Origin: Anaerolineales bacterium
GTDB lineage: Bacteria; Chloroflexota; Anaerolineae; Anaerolineales; Villigracilaceae
Direction: 5' to 3'
DNA length: 64,000 bases
NCBI GenBank assembly: GCA_016789025.1
Contig: JAEURC010000069.1
Coordinates: 1-64,000, forward strand
Shown here: piece after piece, positions 15,778-24,719 of the stretch
Layout of the letters: each line of letters starts with the position of its first letter
How positions within the stretch are numbered: position 1 is the stretch's first letter
Made by a program: the position numbers and the translations under genes
The notes under the pieces: model-generated
Told to the model about the DNA's origin: nothing
The model's database searches: none
The model's input: only the letters and a program-made list of their open reading frames with translations

Positions 15778-16997
15778 GCCCGCGCCTTCAAGATCAGGTC
15801 GCACAACTCACGCACCGCGCCATGACCGCCCGCCTTCGTCAACACATGATCGGCGGCGCGAAGAACTTCGGGATATGCGTCCGCGACGGCGACCGCCCAG
15901 CCCGCGATCTCAAAACACGGGAGGTCGTTCCAATCGTTGCCGACGAAGACGGCTTCCTCCGCCTTGATATTTTTTTCAGCCAGGATGTCTCGCATCGCCC
16001 GCCCTTTGTCCTGCAATCCCACCCCGTGCACAGCATCCACCCCCATCTTTTTCGCGCGCGCCGAGACGACCGAGTTGACCTCCGACGAGAGGATCATCAC
16101 GTCAATGCCGATCTCGCGCATCTGTTTGACCCTCATGCTGTCTGCCCGCGAAGCGACGACCGTTTCATGCCCATCCTGATCCGTCCACACGCGGTTGTCG
16201 GTGATGACGCCGTCGAAGTCGCAGAGGACTAATTTGATGGTGGAGGGCATCGGTCGGCGGGTTTTGCCCGGCGTAACCATGTCCAACTCGCCCGTCGAAA
16301 CGAGATGTTCGTAACGCGCCCAGTCCTGCAAGTTGTCAATGTCAACCGTGTAACGCGAATCGATGATGATGGGATAGATCACGCCGCCGCTCATCGAGCC
16401 GCCTTTGGTGATCGTCTCCGCGCGGATCGCGTCAATGTGACCGGTCTGCCAATAGATGGGCGGAAGAATCTGCCTCGGCGCGTTGTATGGCTCAGTGATG
16501 CCCGGCACATCGAGCAAATTTTTCATCGGACCGTTTTCGCCGGAGATGCGCCACATCTTATGCGGGTTTTGCCCGGCGGACACAACTCCGCGCACACTGT
16601 CCGCGTCTTTGTGATCCAGCAAAACTTGAATCGCGTCGTCCACCAACCCGCGCGGGCGGATGGACGAAGTGGGGCGAAGTTGAACGACAATTTCAGGATG
16701 ATAGTTTTCGTGTTCAGCCAGCCATCCCAGCGCGTGCTCGAACACCGGCAGATCGGTCGTGTTGTCTTCGGCAAATTTTGCCGGGCGCAGGAAGGGAGTC
16801 TCCGCGCCGAACTCGCGCGCCACCGACGCGATCTCTTCATCGTCCGTTGAAACGATGACGCGCGTGACGAGTTGCGATTGTTTCGCCGCGGCGATGCTCC
16901 ACGCAATGAGCGGATAGCCCGCAAAGTTGCGGATGTTCTTACGCGGGATTCCTTTTGAGCCTCCGCGAGCGGGGATGAGGGCGAGCGTATGGGTCAT
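15774..16997 (-). CDS. neuA: Acylneuraminate cytidylyltransferase fused to KdsC-like HAD phosphatase
   Basis: About 407 residues from the ATG at 16997. Residues 1-235 are a CMP-sialic acid synthetase-type cytidylyltransferase: LIPARGGSKGIPRKNI binds CTP, and STDDEEIA and QLRPTSSIR follow. Residues about 250-407 are a HAD phosphatase of KdsC type, with VLCDFDGVITDNRV (nucleophile Asp) and VGNDWNDLPCFEIAG (metal site). The first would activate the nonulosonic acid as a CMP sugar and the second could remove phosphate from a 9-phosphate precursor. A similar fusion exists in vertebrate CMAS. The longer frame to 17060 only translates the adjacent word repeat and is rejected. Confidence 0.9.
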   Translation of the reverse strand: MTHTLALIPARGGSKGIPRKNIRNFAGYPLIAWSIAAAKQSQLVTRVIVSTDDEEIASVAREFGAETPFLRPAKFAEDNTTDLPVFEHALGWLAEHENYHPEIVVQLRPTSSIRPRGLVDDAIQVLLDHKDADSVRGVVSAGQNPHKMWRISGENGPMKNLLDVPGITEPYNAPRQILPPIYWQTGHIDAIRAETITKGGSMSGGVIYPIIIDSRYTVDIDNLQDWARYEHLVSTGELDMVTPGKTRRPMPSTIKLVLCDFDGVITDNRVWTDQDGHETVVASRADSMRVKQMREIGIDVMILSSEVNSVVSARAKKMGVDAVHGVGLQDKGRAMRDILAEKNIKAEEAVFVGNDWNDLPCFEIAGWAVAVADAYPEVLRAADHVLTKAGGHGAVRELCDLILKARA

Positions 16998-17009
16998 GGG
17001 GTATGTGAA

Positions 17010-17118
17010 GGGGAAAACAGGTACACAGGGAAACAAGTAGACACGTAGACAAGTAAACAAGTAAACACGGAGACACGTGTATACGTGTATACCTGTCTAC
17101 CTGTATACGTGTTTACTC
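17010..17118. repeat. Degenerate short-word repeat (ACANGTANAC words)
   Basis: About 110 bases between the SDR and the neuA fusion are made of near-tandem words such as ACACGTAGAC, AAGTAAAC, AAGTAAACACGG, ACACGTGTATACG, ACCTGTCTACC and TGTATACGTG. The second half is partly the reverse complement of the first. No gene is encoded. Confidence 0.85.
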
Positions 17119-17121
17119 TAT

Positions 17122-17949
17122 TCACCACGCCGTCCATCCGCCATCCACGACGACATTGTTGCCGGTCATGTACGACGAAGCATCCGAGGCGAGGAAGAGC
17201 AACGCGCCGTTCATTTCATCTTTCTTCGCCATTCTTCCCATGATCGTTTTGGCGGAATAATTCTTCTCGAAATATTCTTCGTGGTCGTTGTAGATTCCGC
17301 CCGGCGTGAGCGCGTTGACGCGGAGTTCTGTCCCCGCATAATACGCGGCGAGATATTTGGTGAAGCCCAGCACGCCGGCTTTGGTCACCGTATAGTAAAC
17401 GGGTTTATACGCCACGCGCTGACCGTCTTTGATGTAAATGCGTTGGTCGGGTCCGTTAAGTCCGTACGTGGAGCAGATGTTGATGACGCTTCCTTTTTTG
17501 CCTTGCGCGAGCATCGGCTTGACGCAGGCTTGAGTCATCAGGAACATGCCGGTCAAATTGACGTTAAGCGCGGCGGTCCAATCGGCGAGCGGATAATCCT
17601 CGAACGAGCCGGGCGTGACGCCTTTTTTCATCGCGTCCGCGTCGAACTTTGGGTCGAGCGCGGCGCTGTTGACGAGGATGTCGAGCCGCCCGAAGGTGGA
17701 TAACACTTTTTCAACGGCGGCGTTCACCGAGTCGGGCTGGGTGATGTTTGCCGAGAGGGCTAGGGAGTTGAATCCGTTCTGAGAGAGCGAATCAGCCGTC
17801 CCTGCGGAGGAAGCGGCGTTCAAATCCAGCACAGCGACTTTCGCGCCAGCCTCCGCCAGCGTGCGGCAAAATTCCCTGCCGAGCAATCCCGCGCCGCCGG
17901 TAACGAGGGCGACGCGCCCGTCGAGTTTGAATTTATCTTGAATGGTCAT
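17122..17949 (-). CDS. SDR family oxidoreductase
   Basis: 275 residues, a classical short-chain dehydrogenase: the NAD(P)-binding TGGAGLLGREF is near residue 17, NNAG is replaced by VNSAALD, the catalytic Ser is in NICSTYG, the YxxxK is YYTVTK near residue 200, and a C-terminal TGNNVVVDGGWTAW closes the fold. The Asp after the second strand (VAVLDLNA) favours NAD over NADP. Its place beside neuA and neuB suggests oxidation or reduction of a nonulosonate or its precursor sugar, as seen for SDRs in sialic and legionaminic acid loci; this is inferred. Confidence 0.85.
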   Translation of the reverse strand: MTIQDKFKLDGRVALVTGGAGLLGREFCRTLAEAGAKVAVLDLNAASSAGTADSLSQNGFNSLALSANITQPDSVNAAVEKVLSTFGRLDILVNSAALDPKFDADAMKKGVTPGSFEDYPLADWTAALNVNLTGMFLMTQACVKPMLAQGKKGSVINICSTYGLNGPDQRIYIKDGQRVAYKPVYYTVTKAGVLGFTKYLAAYYAGTELRVNALTPGGIYNDHEEYFEKNYSAKTIMGRMAKKDEMNGALLFLASDASSYMTGNNVVVDGGWTAW

Positions 17950-17980
17950 GATGTGCCTGATCTCGCAAAATAAATTTGCG

Positions 17981-19606
17981 TTACGGTTGATGTGTGTAGA
18001 TCGAATCGCCTTGCGATTTGTGCGCGAGGTTCAAACCTTTGGTTAGCGCGTCCACTTCGCCGGCGATGTTCGCGCCGTCGTCGAAGATGACAAGCACGGC
18101 GCGTCCCGCGTTGACCTCAGCCTGCATCCGCGCGACGCCGTCTTCAAACCCCGGAATGGATTCGGCGCGCGCGGAGTCGTAGCCGCTGGGCAGAACCAAC
18201 GCGCCACGCCCGGTGTATAGATAGACCGCGCCGGGTTCGTTGGTGAAGATGGCGACATCGCCGGGCAGTTCGCGCAAAAATGCCATGGCCTCTGAATCGT
18301 ACCATTGGAAAGACGCGAAGCCCAATCCGCTTTTCGACCACGTGTTGACCGTGTGAACCTGTTTGGCAAATGAAAAGCCGAGCGCCGCAACTGCGACGAG
18401 CGCCGCAAACTTAAAGTTTCTTTTGCGAAGCCAGAAGAAAGCGCATACCAGCAGGATAAATAAACAAACGAAGACCGGCGATACGATCCTCAATTTGAAT
18501 TTTGTCGCGGCATCGAAAAGGGTCATGGATGCGACGGTGGAGGCGAAGTAGGCAAGCAGGAACAGCCCGGTGATTAGCGGGATGATAGACCCGCTTCCCT
18601 CTCTCAGGGACGGTTGCTTCTGCTTTGTGAAAAATTTCCACGCTTCGAGCGCGGTCCATGCCAGCGTGCCGCCGAGGATGATGATCGTAATCGCCTCGAA
18701 CACGCCCGGCGTTTTTGCCAGCGCTTTGAACCACCCCGCCACGGGGATGAAAAAATCGGCAAAAACGCGCAAGCCAATGTCAATGTTTTCTTGAGTCAAC
18801 GGGTGCCATGCCAGCGAACGATTGGTGGCATTGCCGGCAACCCAATGATTACGCAACGCCCAAGCCGCCGCCAGAGGGATGAAGCCCTCCAGAAACAGGA
18901 TCATGCCGCCCAGGCGTTTCCTCCAATTGGTATGAAGGACGATCAATGCGATGAGGAACGCGGCGACTAGCGCCAGCCCGGAATAGCGTGTGAGATACGC
19001 CAGCCCGGCGAAAACGCCGCAGGAGATCAGCCAAGCCGAACTTTCGTTCCGCCGTCGCCAGCGTTTGAGACGTCCTTCGACCTCGCTCGTTTTTTCGCCC
19101 GCGTAATACAGTAGGCTTTCAAAAGACAAGTCGAACATCCATAGCGATACGAGCGAGAAGAAGATGAACAGCGGCTCGCTCATTGCCACGGCGTGAGTCT
19201 GAAGCATTTCTCCGTTCAACACAAATAACCCGGCGGCGATCAGCCCCGCCGTGAGCGAAGGCGTGGCGCGCCAGACGAGTATGCCGACCAGCCCGGCGTT
19301 CAACCCGAACAACAGCGCGTTGAGGAACCGCGCGCCGCGCAGTGGGTCGAGACCGAACAGACCGAAGAACGCCAGCGCGGAGGAAAAGCCCGGTGGGAAG
19401 TGTGTAACATATCCATTCGTTGCCAGCCACGCTTCGCGATAGCCGTCTCCCGCGAGCAAACTCCGCGCGCCCGCAATGTACGCGATGGAATCATCGGATA
19501 AGCCAAGCCCTTCGGGGGTGGCTCGAAGCACGAGAAAGGTCCCGGCTACGACGATCAAAAACAGGCTGAAAAAAGAAACGAGGCGGAGTGAGTCGCGGGG
19601 AGGCAT
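17981..19606 (-). CDS. Membrane glycosyltransferase, GT39/ArnT-like
   Basis: About 541 residues from the ATG at 19606; the frame extends to a TTG at 19621 without support. A polytopic protein with the acidic GT-C motif LGLSDDSIAYIAGARSLL in the first outer loop and a short soluble C-terminus. It probably transfers a sugar from a polyprenyl carrier on the outer face of the membrane. It is not closely similar to the larger glycosyltransferase at 4844-7327. It lies 31 bases upstream of the SDR on the same strand. Confidence 0.78.
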   Translation of the reverse strand: MPPRDSLRLVSFFSLFLIVVAGTFLVLRATPEGLGLSDDSIAYIAGARSLLAGDGYREAWLATNGYVTHFPPGFSSALAFFGLFGLDPLRGARFLNALLFGLNAGLVGILVWRATPSLTAGLIAAGLFVLNGEMLQTHAVAMSEPLFIFFSLVSLWMFDLSFESLLYYAGEKTSEVEGRLKRWRRRNESSAWLISCGVFAGLAYLTRYSGLALVAAFLIALIVLHTNWRKRLGGMILFLEGFIPLAAAWALRNHWVAGNATNRSLAWHPLTQENIDIGLRVFADFFIPVAGWFKALAKTPGVFEAITIIILGGTLAWTALEAWKFFTKQKQPSLREGSGSIIPLITGLFLLAYFASTVASMTLFDAATKFKLRIVSPVFVCLFILLVCAFFWLRKRNFKFAALVAVAALGFSFAKQVHTVNTWSKSGLGFASFQWYDSEAMAFLRELPGDVAIFTNEPGAVYLYTGRGALVLPSGYDSARAESIPGFEDGVARMQAEVNAGRAVLVIFDDGANIAGEVDALTKGLNLAHKSQGDSIYTHQP

Positions 19607-19633
19607 ACAAAAAATGCGCAATACGGAAACGCA

Positions 19634-19661
19634 GTAGGGGCGGGGTTAATCCCGCCCCTAC
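19634..19661. repeat. Palindromic repeat GTAGGGGCGGG
   Basis: A near-perfect hairpin, GTAGGGGCGGGgttaatCCCGCCCCTAC, sits between sat/cysC and the glycosyltransferase. Related arms (AGGGGCA...TGCCCCT) occur near 45217-45272. It could also weaken transcription from the upstream gene but lacks a T tail. Confidence 0.7.
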
Positions 19662-19669
19662 ATCAACGA

Positions 19670-21394
19670 TCAATTGCGATTCAAATATCCCTGATCTTCG
19701 AGATACTTGATGATAATGCGGGCATTATCTTCAGGCGTTGCGCCGAAACCCTGAAGCGCGATCTCGGGTTTGATCGGCGGCTCATAGGGATCGTCCACGC
19801 CGGTGAAGCCCATCGGCTTGCCGTCTGCCACTGCCTGGCGCGCCTTGGCATACAAGCCTTTCACGTCGCGTTCTTCGCAGACTTCCACGGGAGTATCCAT
19901 GAAGATTTCGATAAAGTTCTCGCCCACCATCTTGCGGGCTTCTTCGCGCGTGGCGCGGTAGGGACTGATGGCGGCGCAAATGACAATGCCTCCCGCATGC
20001 ACGATCTCGCCCGCCACAAAGCCGATGCGCAGGATGTTGGTATCGCGGTCTTCCTTGCTAAAACCGAGTCCTTTGCTCAGGTGTGTGCGCACCACATCGC
20101 CGTCGAGGATGGCGGTTTCGCGCCCGCGTTCGAGGAGCAGGGAGGTGAGCACGGCGGTGGTGGCAGATTTGCCGGAGCCGCTCAAGCCGGTGAACCAGAT
20201 TCCAAATCCCTGCTTATGGCGCGGCGGATAGGTTTCGCGCAAAATCTCGGCAGTCTCAGGGCGGGTGAACCAGCCCGGCAGTAATTTGCCCTTCGCAAGA
20301 TATTCTTCGCGCACTTGTGTGCCGGAGATGTTGGCGGTCTTTGCGCCTTTGGGAACATCCTTCTCTTCCACGTAGCGGTCTTCATCGGGCAGATAGACCA
20401 GCATTTCGAACGGGACCATCTTGACGCCTAACTCGGATTCGTACTTCTTCATGTTCTCCTGCGCGTCATACGGACCGTAAAACGGCTTGCCTGTGGAATC
20501 ATTTCCCGGGCCCGCGTGATCGCGCCCGACAACGAAGTGATTCGCGCCATGATTGCGGCGGATGATGGCATGGAGCAGAACTTCCTTCGGTCCCGCCATG
20601 CGCATGGCTAACGGCAACAAACTGAGCATGGTGCTGTTCTTGTCGTAGTGATTATCCACCAGCGCTTTGTACGTGCGGGTGCGCGAGTAGTGATCCACGT
20701 CGCCGGGCTTGGTCATGCCGACGGTGGGGTGAATCAACAGCGAGCCGTTGACTTGAGCCGCCGCGCGTTTGGTCAACTCTTCGTGGATGCGGTGTAGAGG
20801 GTTGCGGGTCTGGAACGCGACCACGTTATCGTGCCCCATCGCTTCGAGCCGTTCGCGCACCTGCGCGGGGGTGAGGCGCAGGTCTACAAAATCATAATAT
20901 TTGGGAAGGTTGACAACCTTCATGGGGCCGGAGATACAGACCTTGTTCCAGCGTCCCATTTCGGAGACCATCGGATGTTTGGTATCGGTGGAACCGTAGG
21001 CGAGCGCGGCTTCGGTCTGCGGGTCCCAGTGAAAGACTTCATCAAGCGTCATCACGGCGATCAGATCGAAATTGGCGTTGCGAAGCGCCAAGTCCTCGCC
21101 GACGGTGGGTAATTCCTTGGGGTCAGCCGTCAATGTGATGGGGAGGGGCCACAAGGTTCCATCGGCAAGACGCATCTCTTTGAGCACGCGGTCATAGTCC
21201 GCTTTGCCCATGAAGGTGGTGAGCGGCGAAAATCCGCCGGTGGCGATCAATTCGAGATCGCAAAGATTCCGCGTGGTGATCTTGATGGAAGGCAGTTTTG
21301 CGGCGCGGGCGAGAAGGTCCTCGCGCTCTTTGCCCTCGACAACAAGGTTCACCAGTTTTCCCCCATATGGGGCGATCAGTTTGGCTTTCGACAT
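19670..21394 (-). CDS. sat/cysC: Bifunctional sulfate adenylyltransferase/adenylylsulfate kinase (PAPS synthase)
   Basis: 574 residues. Residues 1-390 are ATP sulfurylase with QTRNPLHRIHEEL (the HxxH-type nucleotide site) and VVGRDHAGPG. Residues 395-574 are APS kinase with the P-loop GLSGSGKSATTA and LDGDVVRTHLSKGLGFSKED. Together they turn sulfate and two ATP into PAPS. No sulfite reductase or PAPS reductase is near, whereas two sulfotransferase genes are in the same series, so the PAPS is probably for sulfation rather than assimilation. AAGGAG before the ATG supports the start. Confidence 0.95.
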   Translation of the reverse strand: MSKAKLIAPYGGKLVNLVVEGKEREDLLARAAKLPSIKITTRNLCDLELIATGGFSPLTTFMGKADYDRVLKEMRLADGTLWPLPITLTADPKELPTVGEDLALRNANFDLIAVMTLDEVFHWDPQTEAALAYGSTDTKHPMVSEMGRWNKVCISGPMKVVNLPKYYDFVDLRLTPAQVRERLEAMGHDNVVAFQTRNPLHRIHEELTKRAAAQVNGSLLIHPTVGMTKPGDVDHYSRTRTYKALVDNHYDKNSTMLSLLPLAMRMAGPKEVLLHAIIRRNHGANHFVVGRDHAGPGNDSTGKPFYGPYDAQENMKKYESELGVKMVPFEMLVYLPDEDRYVEEKDVPKGAKTANISGTQVREEYLAKGKLLPGWFTRPETAEILRETYPPRHKQGFGIWFTGLSGSGKSATTAVLTSLLLERGRETAILDGDVVRTHLSKGLGFSKEDRDTNILRIGFVAGEIVHAGGIVICAAISPYRATREEARKMVGENFIEIFMDTPVEVCEERDVKGLYAKARQAVADGKPMGFTGVDDPYEPPIKPEIALQGFGATPEDNARIIIKYLEDQGYLNRN

Positions 21395-21493
21395 AGTTAC
21401 TCCTTGATTTACACAGATTGCTCTGTTGGTTTTGCGATGCGAGGCGCAATTATAACCTAAAATTCACCCACTGAATTTTGAAATGGTTACAAT

Positions 21494-22528
21494 CTATAAT
21501 GAAATAGCACGACCCGTAGATGACGATTCTTTGACCGCCATCGCCAGCTTCATCACGCGGATGCCCTCCTCCAGCGGACACGACGACTCCACCTCGCCGC
21601 GCGCGACGGCGATGAAATGTCTCATCTCGTCCATGAACATGGCGTTGCGTTCAAACGCAGGGGAGGGCTGGTACACGTCCCAAGCGCCCTCACCCCTAGC
21701 CCCTCTCCCAGCGGGAGAGGGGGATTCTGCGCGATAGATCTGCGTCGCGCCGTCTGCGAGATTCCACTGCAGCGAGCCTTTTGTGCCGATCACTTCAAAA
21801 TAGTGCGCGGGCGGTTGTTGGTTGTAATCGAGATGAATGCTCCCCAACGCGCCGTTCTCAAAACGCAGACCGATCTTCGCCGTGTCTTCCACGTCCACTT
21901 CCAAGTCGCTCAACTTCGCGGTGAATCCCCAAACGGATTCGACCTTGCCTACCAACCACGGAAGATAATCGAGCGAGTGACATTGGGTTAGCACAACTCC
22001 CCCACCCATATCCGCGCGCGCGGCGTAGCCTTGACGATAATCCTCCCACGGATGCCACGCGGGAAGATACTCGCCGAAATGCACATGCGCCGAGATCACG
22101 CGTCCGATCTCGCCAGCGGAGATCAACTGTTTTGCTTTCACCAACCCAGGATGAAAACGGAATTGGAACCCGACGACGACTCTTCCGCCGCCCCTTTTGA
22201 GCGCGGACTCAAGATCGTCAATGCGATCCATCGAATGCGAGAGCGGTTTTTCCAGCAAGAGCGAGCATCCCGCTTCCGCGGCGGGGATGGCAACATCAAG
22301 ATGAAGCGATGTGGGATTCGACACGATCACCGCGTCGGGTTTGTGTTTTTCGAGCGCGAGGTGCAAATCGGTTTCCTGAGGAAACCCAGCGAGGTCTTCC
22401 TCGGGCATGGTCGCTTTGCGCGTGCGAAATAGGACAATATCCTTTTCGCCCAACGCGATCAAATTCCGCATGTGGCGGCGACCGATGGAACCGAGACCTG
22501 CAATTAAGAATTTGGTAGATTGGGACAT
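21494..22528 (-). CDS. Gfo/Idh/MocA family oxidoreductase
   Basis: 344 residues with an N-terminal Rossmann fold (FLIAGLGSIGRRHMRNL) and the family motif EKPLSH near residue 95, whose Lys is catalytic. It would oxidise or reduce a sugar or sugar nucleotide with bound NAD(P). It lies between PAPS synthase and the four-helix protein in the surface-glycan series. Residues about 268-282 (ESPSPAGRGARGEGA) are encoded by an in-frame CCCCTCTCCC...GGGAGAGGGG palindrome, which is foreign to the family. Confidence 0.88.
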   Translation of the reverse strand: MSQSTKFLIAGLGSIGRRHMRNLIALGEKDIVLFRTRKATMPEEDLAGFPQETDLHLALEKHKPDAVIVSNPTSLHLDVAIPAAEAGCSLLLEKPLSHSMDRIDDLESALKRGGGRVVVGFQFRFHPGLVKAKQLISAGEIGRVISAHVHFGEYLPAWHPWEDYRQGYAARADMGGGVVLTQCHSLDYLPWLVGKVESVWGFTAKLSDLEVDVEDTAKIGLRFENGALGSIHLDYNQQPPAHYFEVIGTKGSLQWNLADGATQIYRAESPSPAGRGARGEGAWDVYQPSPAFERNAMFMDEMRHFIAVARGEVESSCPLEEGIRVMKLAMAVKESSSTGRAISL

Positions 22529-22552
22529 GGGAGGTTGGTAAGTTGGTAGGGT
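22529..22552. repeat. Degenerate word repeat GGTTGGTAAGTTGGTAGG
   Basis: The 24 bases separating the oxidoreductase from the four-helix protein consist of the repeated word GTTGGTA with flanking G runs, another example of the short-word spacers in this window. Confidence 0.6.
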
Positions 22553-23002
22553 TTACTCGGAAGGTAGATCAGACAAGGTGTATGTTGGCGCATCTTCTTT
22601 TACGGCACGCTCTCCATATTCCTGTCTTCCTTGTTGCTGTCCGCGAACATATCGGATATAGCCATTTAAAGATCGTAATGCCGAATGACACAATTCTCTT
22701 TGTTGATCAATTTCATCTCGCGTGTATTTCAGATCATCACAGGCAATTAAGCCGCTCAACACTTCCATGGTCGAACCTCGGGCAATATAGTAAAAACGAA
22801 GGCTGTCGAGAAAATGATACCGCCCGTATCCTTCAGCGATATTCAAAACAATACTTGCAGAAGCGCGGCGTAGTTGATCGGCAAGATTATATTTCTCCTC
22901 GGATGGCAACAGTGACGCTACGCGATATGCCTCCTGGAATACTTTTCTACCCAATTGATAACATTCCAAATCCTCAAAGCCACGCATCTCCTTCTCAGAC
23001 AT
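22553..23002 (-). CDS. Four-helix bundle protein, S23/IVS family
   Basis: 149 residues resembling the 23S rRNA intervening-sequence protein family: FEDLECYQLGRKVFQEAY start, LRRASASIVLNIAEGYGR, and YYIARGSTMEVLSGL near the middle. These proteins form pentameric four-helix barrels and are related to Avd of diversity-generating retroelements, but no reverse transcriptase is present. Their cellular function is poorly known. AAGGAGG before the ATG is a strong ribosome site. It interrupts the glycan genes without an obvious link to them. Confidence 0.88.
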   Translation of the reverse strand: MSEKEMRGFEDLECYQLGRKVFQEAYRVASLLPSEEKYNLADQLRRASASIVLNIAEGYGRYHFLDSLRFYYIARGSTMEVLSGLIACDDLKYTRDEIDQQRELCHSALRSLNGYIRYVRGQQQGRQEYGERAVKEDAPTYTLSDLPSE

Positions 23003-23019
23003 TGTAACCTCCTTACCTA

Positions 23020-23063
23020 ATCCACCAATTTTCCAATTCCCAATCTCCCAATTCCCAATTTAC
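23020..23063. repeat. Degenerate word repeat CCAATTCCCAATCTC
   Basis: The spacer is made of near copies of CCAATTTTCC, CCAATTCCCAATCTC, CCAATTCCCAATTTA and CCAATCTCCC. It reaches the stop codon of the sulfotransferase that ends at 23060. Confidence 0.8.
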
Positions 23064-24094
23064 CAATCTCCCAAATCCTCATACTTCCACTTCACCAACA
23101 TCTCGCCCGCGGATTCCTTGAACACGGATTTATCCTTCGCGGAAAATAATTTCTGCCAGTTGCCCGCCTGTCCCTTTGGGAGAAAGGACGCGATTCCCTC
23201 ATCCCGTTTTGCCTGCCATTCCTCGTCAGGGTTGGACGCCATCTCGGCTTGAATCTTCTTCTCCAGCGATTTGTTGACCGACTTCACGCCGAGAAATTTC
23301 CATAAGCGGGACATTTCCTTGAACGGGTTATCTAGCAAATCTTCATATCGCAAACTGAAATAATTTTTGCCGTAGAGTCTTCGCGCTTCGTCGTCGGTCT
23401 CTTGCAGGTTGGTCACCCATCCCTTCGCCACGCGGCGGATGAACGACTCGGTGAAGATCGAACGGCGACCGTCGCTGAAGGAAACCGAATCAGACCGAAG
23501 GTCCGAAATGATGCGTTTGTCTTCCGCCGATAAAAATTTGGAGTCCTCCACAAAATTCCGAAAGCGTTCCGAGATCAGCACGTCGCGTCCATCGCGGACG
23601 ATGTAAACGAGTTTGGCGTCGGGATAGATCGCGTGCATGTCGCGCACAACTTGACCATGAATCGTGGATGAGGGACTCTTATCGCCGACGATGCGCTTCC
23701 CCTCGCGCGCCGCGTCGCGTTCCATGATGAAGTCCGCCGTGGCGCGGAGGACGAGCGGAGAGAGGTCGCGCCCTTGATTCCAGCGATTGGATTTTCGTGT
23801 GAGCCACTCTTCCATTTCAGGCGAATCGACCATTGCTTTCAACAACGGCCTGCGCGTGAAGAAGTGCGCCTGATAGTTGCAATGCACTTCGGGATGCAAA
23901 CGCGCGAGCCGCATGAGGAGAGTTGTGCCAGAGCGCGCATGACCAAGGATGAAAAATTTTTCGCGCGGGAAGAATTGTCTGGCTTCGTCCACTTCCTCGC
24001 GCGTGATGGCAGGGATAGGATTGCGGCTTTTCTTTTTCGGTTCGCCTTTGAGGAGGATACGGGCGGCGGATTTGAAACGAGAGAAAAATCCCAT
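23060..24094 (-). CDS. Sulfotransferase
   Basis: 344 residues. The PAPS loop is FILGHARSGTTLLMRLARL near residue 50, and the 3'-phosphate motif is LVYIVRDGRDVLISERF near residue 155. It is only distantly related to the sulfotransferase at 12258-13112, so the pair may modify different positions or acceptors. Its ATG overlaps the preceding gene by one base (TAATG), indicating co-translation with the zinc-ribbon protein upstream. PAPS would come from the sat/cysC fusion three genes downstream. Confidence 0.87.
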   Translation of the reverse strand: MGFFSRFKSAARILLKGEPKKKSRNPIPAITREEVDEARQFFPREKFFILGHARSGTTLLMRLARLHPEVHCNYQAHFFTRRPLLKAMVDSPEMEEWLTRKSNRWNQGRDLSPLVLRATADFIMERDAAREGKRIVGDKSPSSTIHGQVVRDMHAIYPDAKLVYIVRDGRDVLISERFRNFVEDSKFLSAEDKRIISDLRSDSVSFSDGRRSIFTESFIRRVAKGWVTNLQETDDEARRLYGKNYFSLRYEDLLDNPFKEMSRLWKFLGVKSVNKSLEKKIQAEMASNPDEEWQAKRDEGIASFLPKGQAGNWQKLFSAKDKSVFKESAGEMLVKWKYEDLGDW

Positions 24095-24693
24095 TAGGAC
24101 ACCTGCCGTTTCCTAATTTTGTAAATAAGTAAAAATATTTTTGAAACAAACAGAGAAATCACGTCTATCAAAATTACAAGTGAAAACAAGCCAAATACGA
24201 ACAACACTAGAAAAGTAGCAATGAGGGAATCTTTTGCTACGAAGAACAGAACTACAAGCAGTCCAAGGGCTGTCATTGACGCAAGCAATAGTTTGATTCG
24301 GTGTTTATCCCAAAACAGGAGTGTCATTCTAACCCAATCAATACTTACATGAACGTGTTTATCATATTTTACTTTTTCAACATATACCAATTCAGAAAAC
24401 TTGCTTGGCTTGAAATAGACGGGACGTTGATAAAACAATGGTGGGAGCTGATATTCATTACCACATGTCTCACATACCCATAAGATCGGCTGGTTAGTAA
24501 GGTCTATTTCTTCGCGCTCCATTCCTTCACCGCATTTTTCACACCAAGCATACAAGGTTGGATGAGAGCAATGAGAACAAACTATGCAAATGGGTTCGTC
24601 AAGATTCAGATTATTGGCTGGCACTCCACCCATCCCGCCACAGTTATTACAGCGCCATTCCATTGACCATTCGCTTGATTCGATTGTTTCCAT
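24094..24693 (-). CDS. Membrane protein with CxxC zinc-ribbon modules, function unknown
   Basis: 199 residues. The N-terminal 80 residues contain four CxxC knuckles (RCNNCGG, CIVCSHC, WCEKCGE, VCETCGN), enough for two zinc ribbons. Two strong hydrophobic helices follow, at about 120-145 and 150-185, with a basic tail KIRKRQ. It is AT-richer than the flanking genes. No family is recognised. It overlaps the sulfotransferase start by one base. A membrane-tethered zinc protein acting in the cytosol is the simplest reading. Confidence 0.7.
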   Translation of the reverse strand: METIESSEWSMEWRCNNCGGMGGVPANNLNLDEPICIVCSHCSHPTLYAWCEKCGEGMEREEIDLTNQPILWVCETCGNEYQLPPLFYQRPVYFKPSKFSELVYVEKVKYDKHVHVSIDWVRMTLLFWDKHRIKLLLASMTALGLLVVLFFVAKDSLIATFLVLFVFGLFSLVILIDVISLFVSKIFLLIYKIRKRQVS

Positions 24694-24719
24694 AACTTAT
24701 CTCTTCCAATTCAACATCA

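Noticed and set aside
16998-17060. N-terminal extension of the neuA fusion
   Set aside because: The extra 21 residues translate the word repeat, while the ATG at 16997 opens the conserved LIPARGGSKG start.
17010-17118. Possible CRISPR array
   Set aside because: Repeat words are short, degenerate and lack regular spacers; no cas gene is present.
22553-23002. Avd-like accessory protein of a diversity-generating retroelement
   Set aside because: The four-helix protein resembles Avd, but there is no reverse transcriptase, template repeat or variable repeat in the window.
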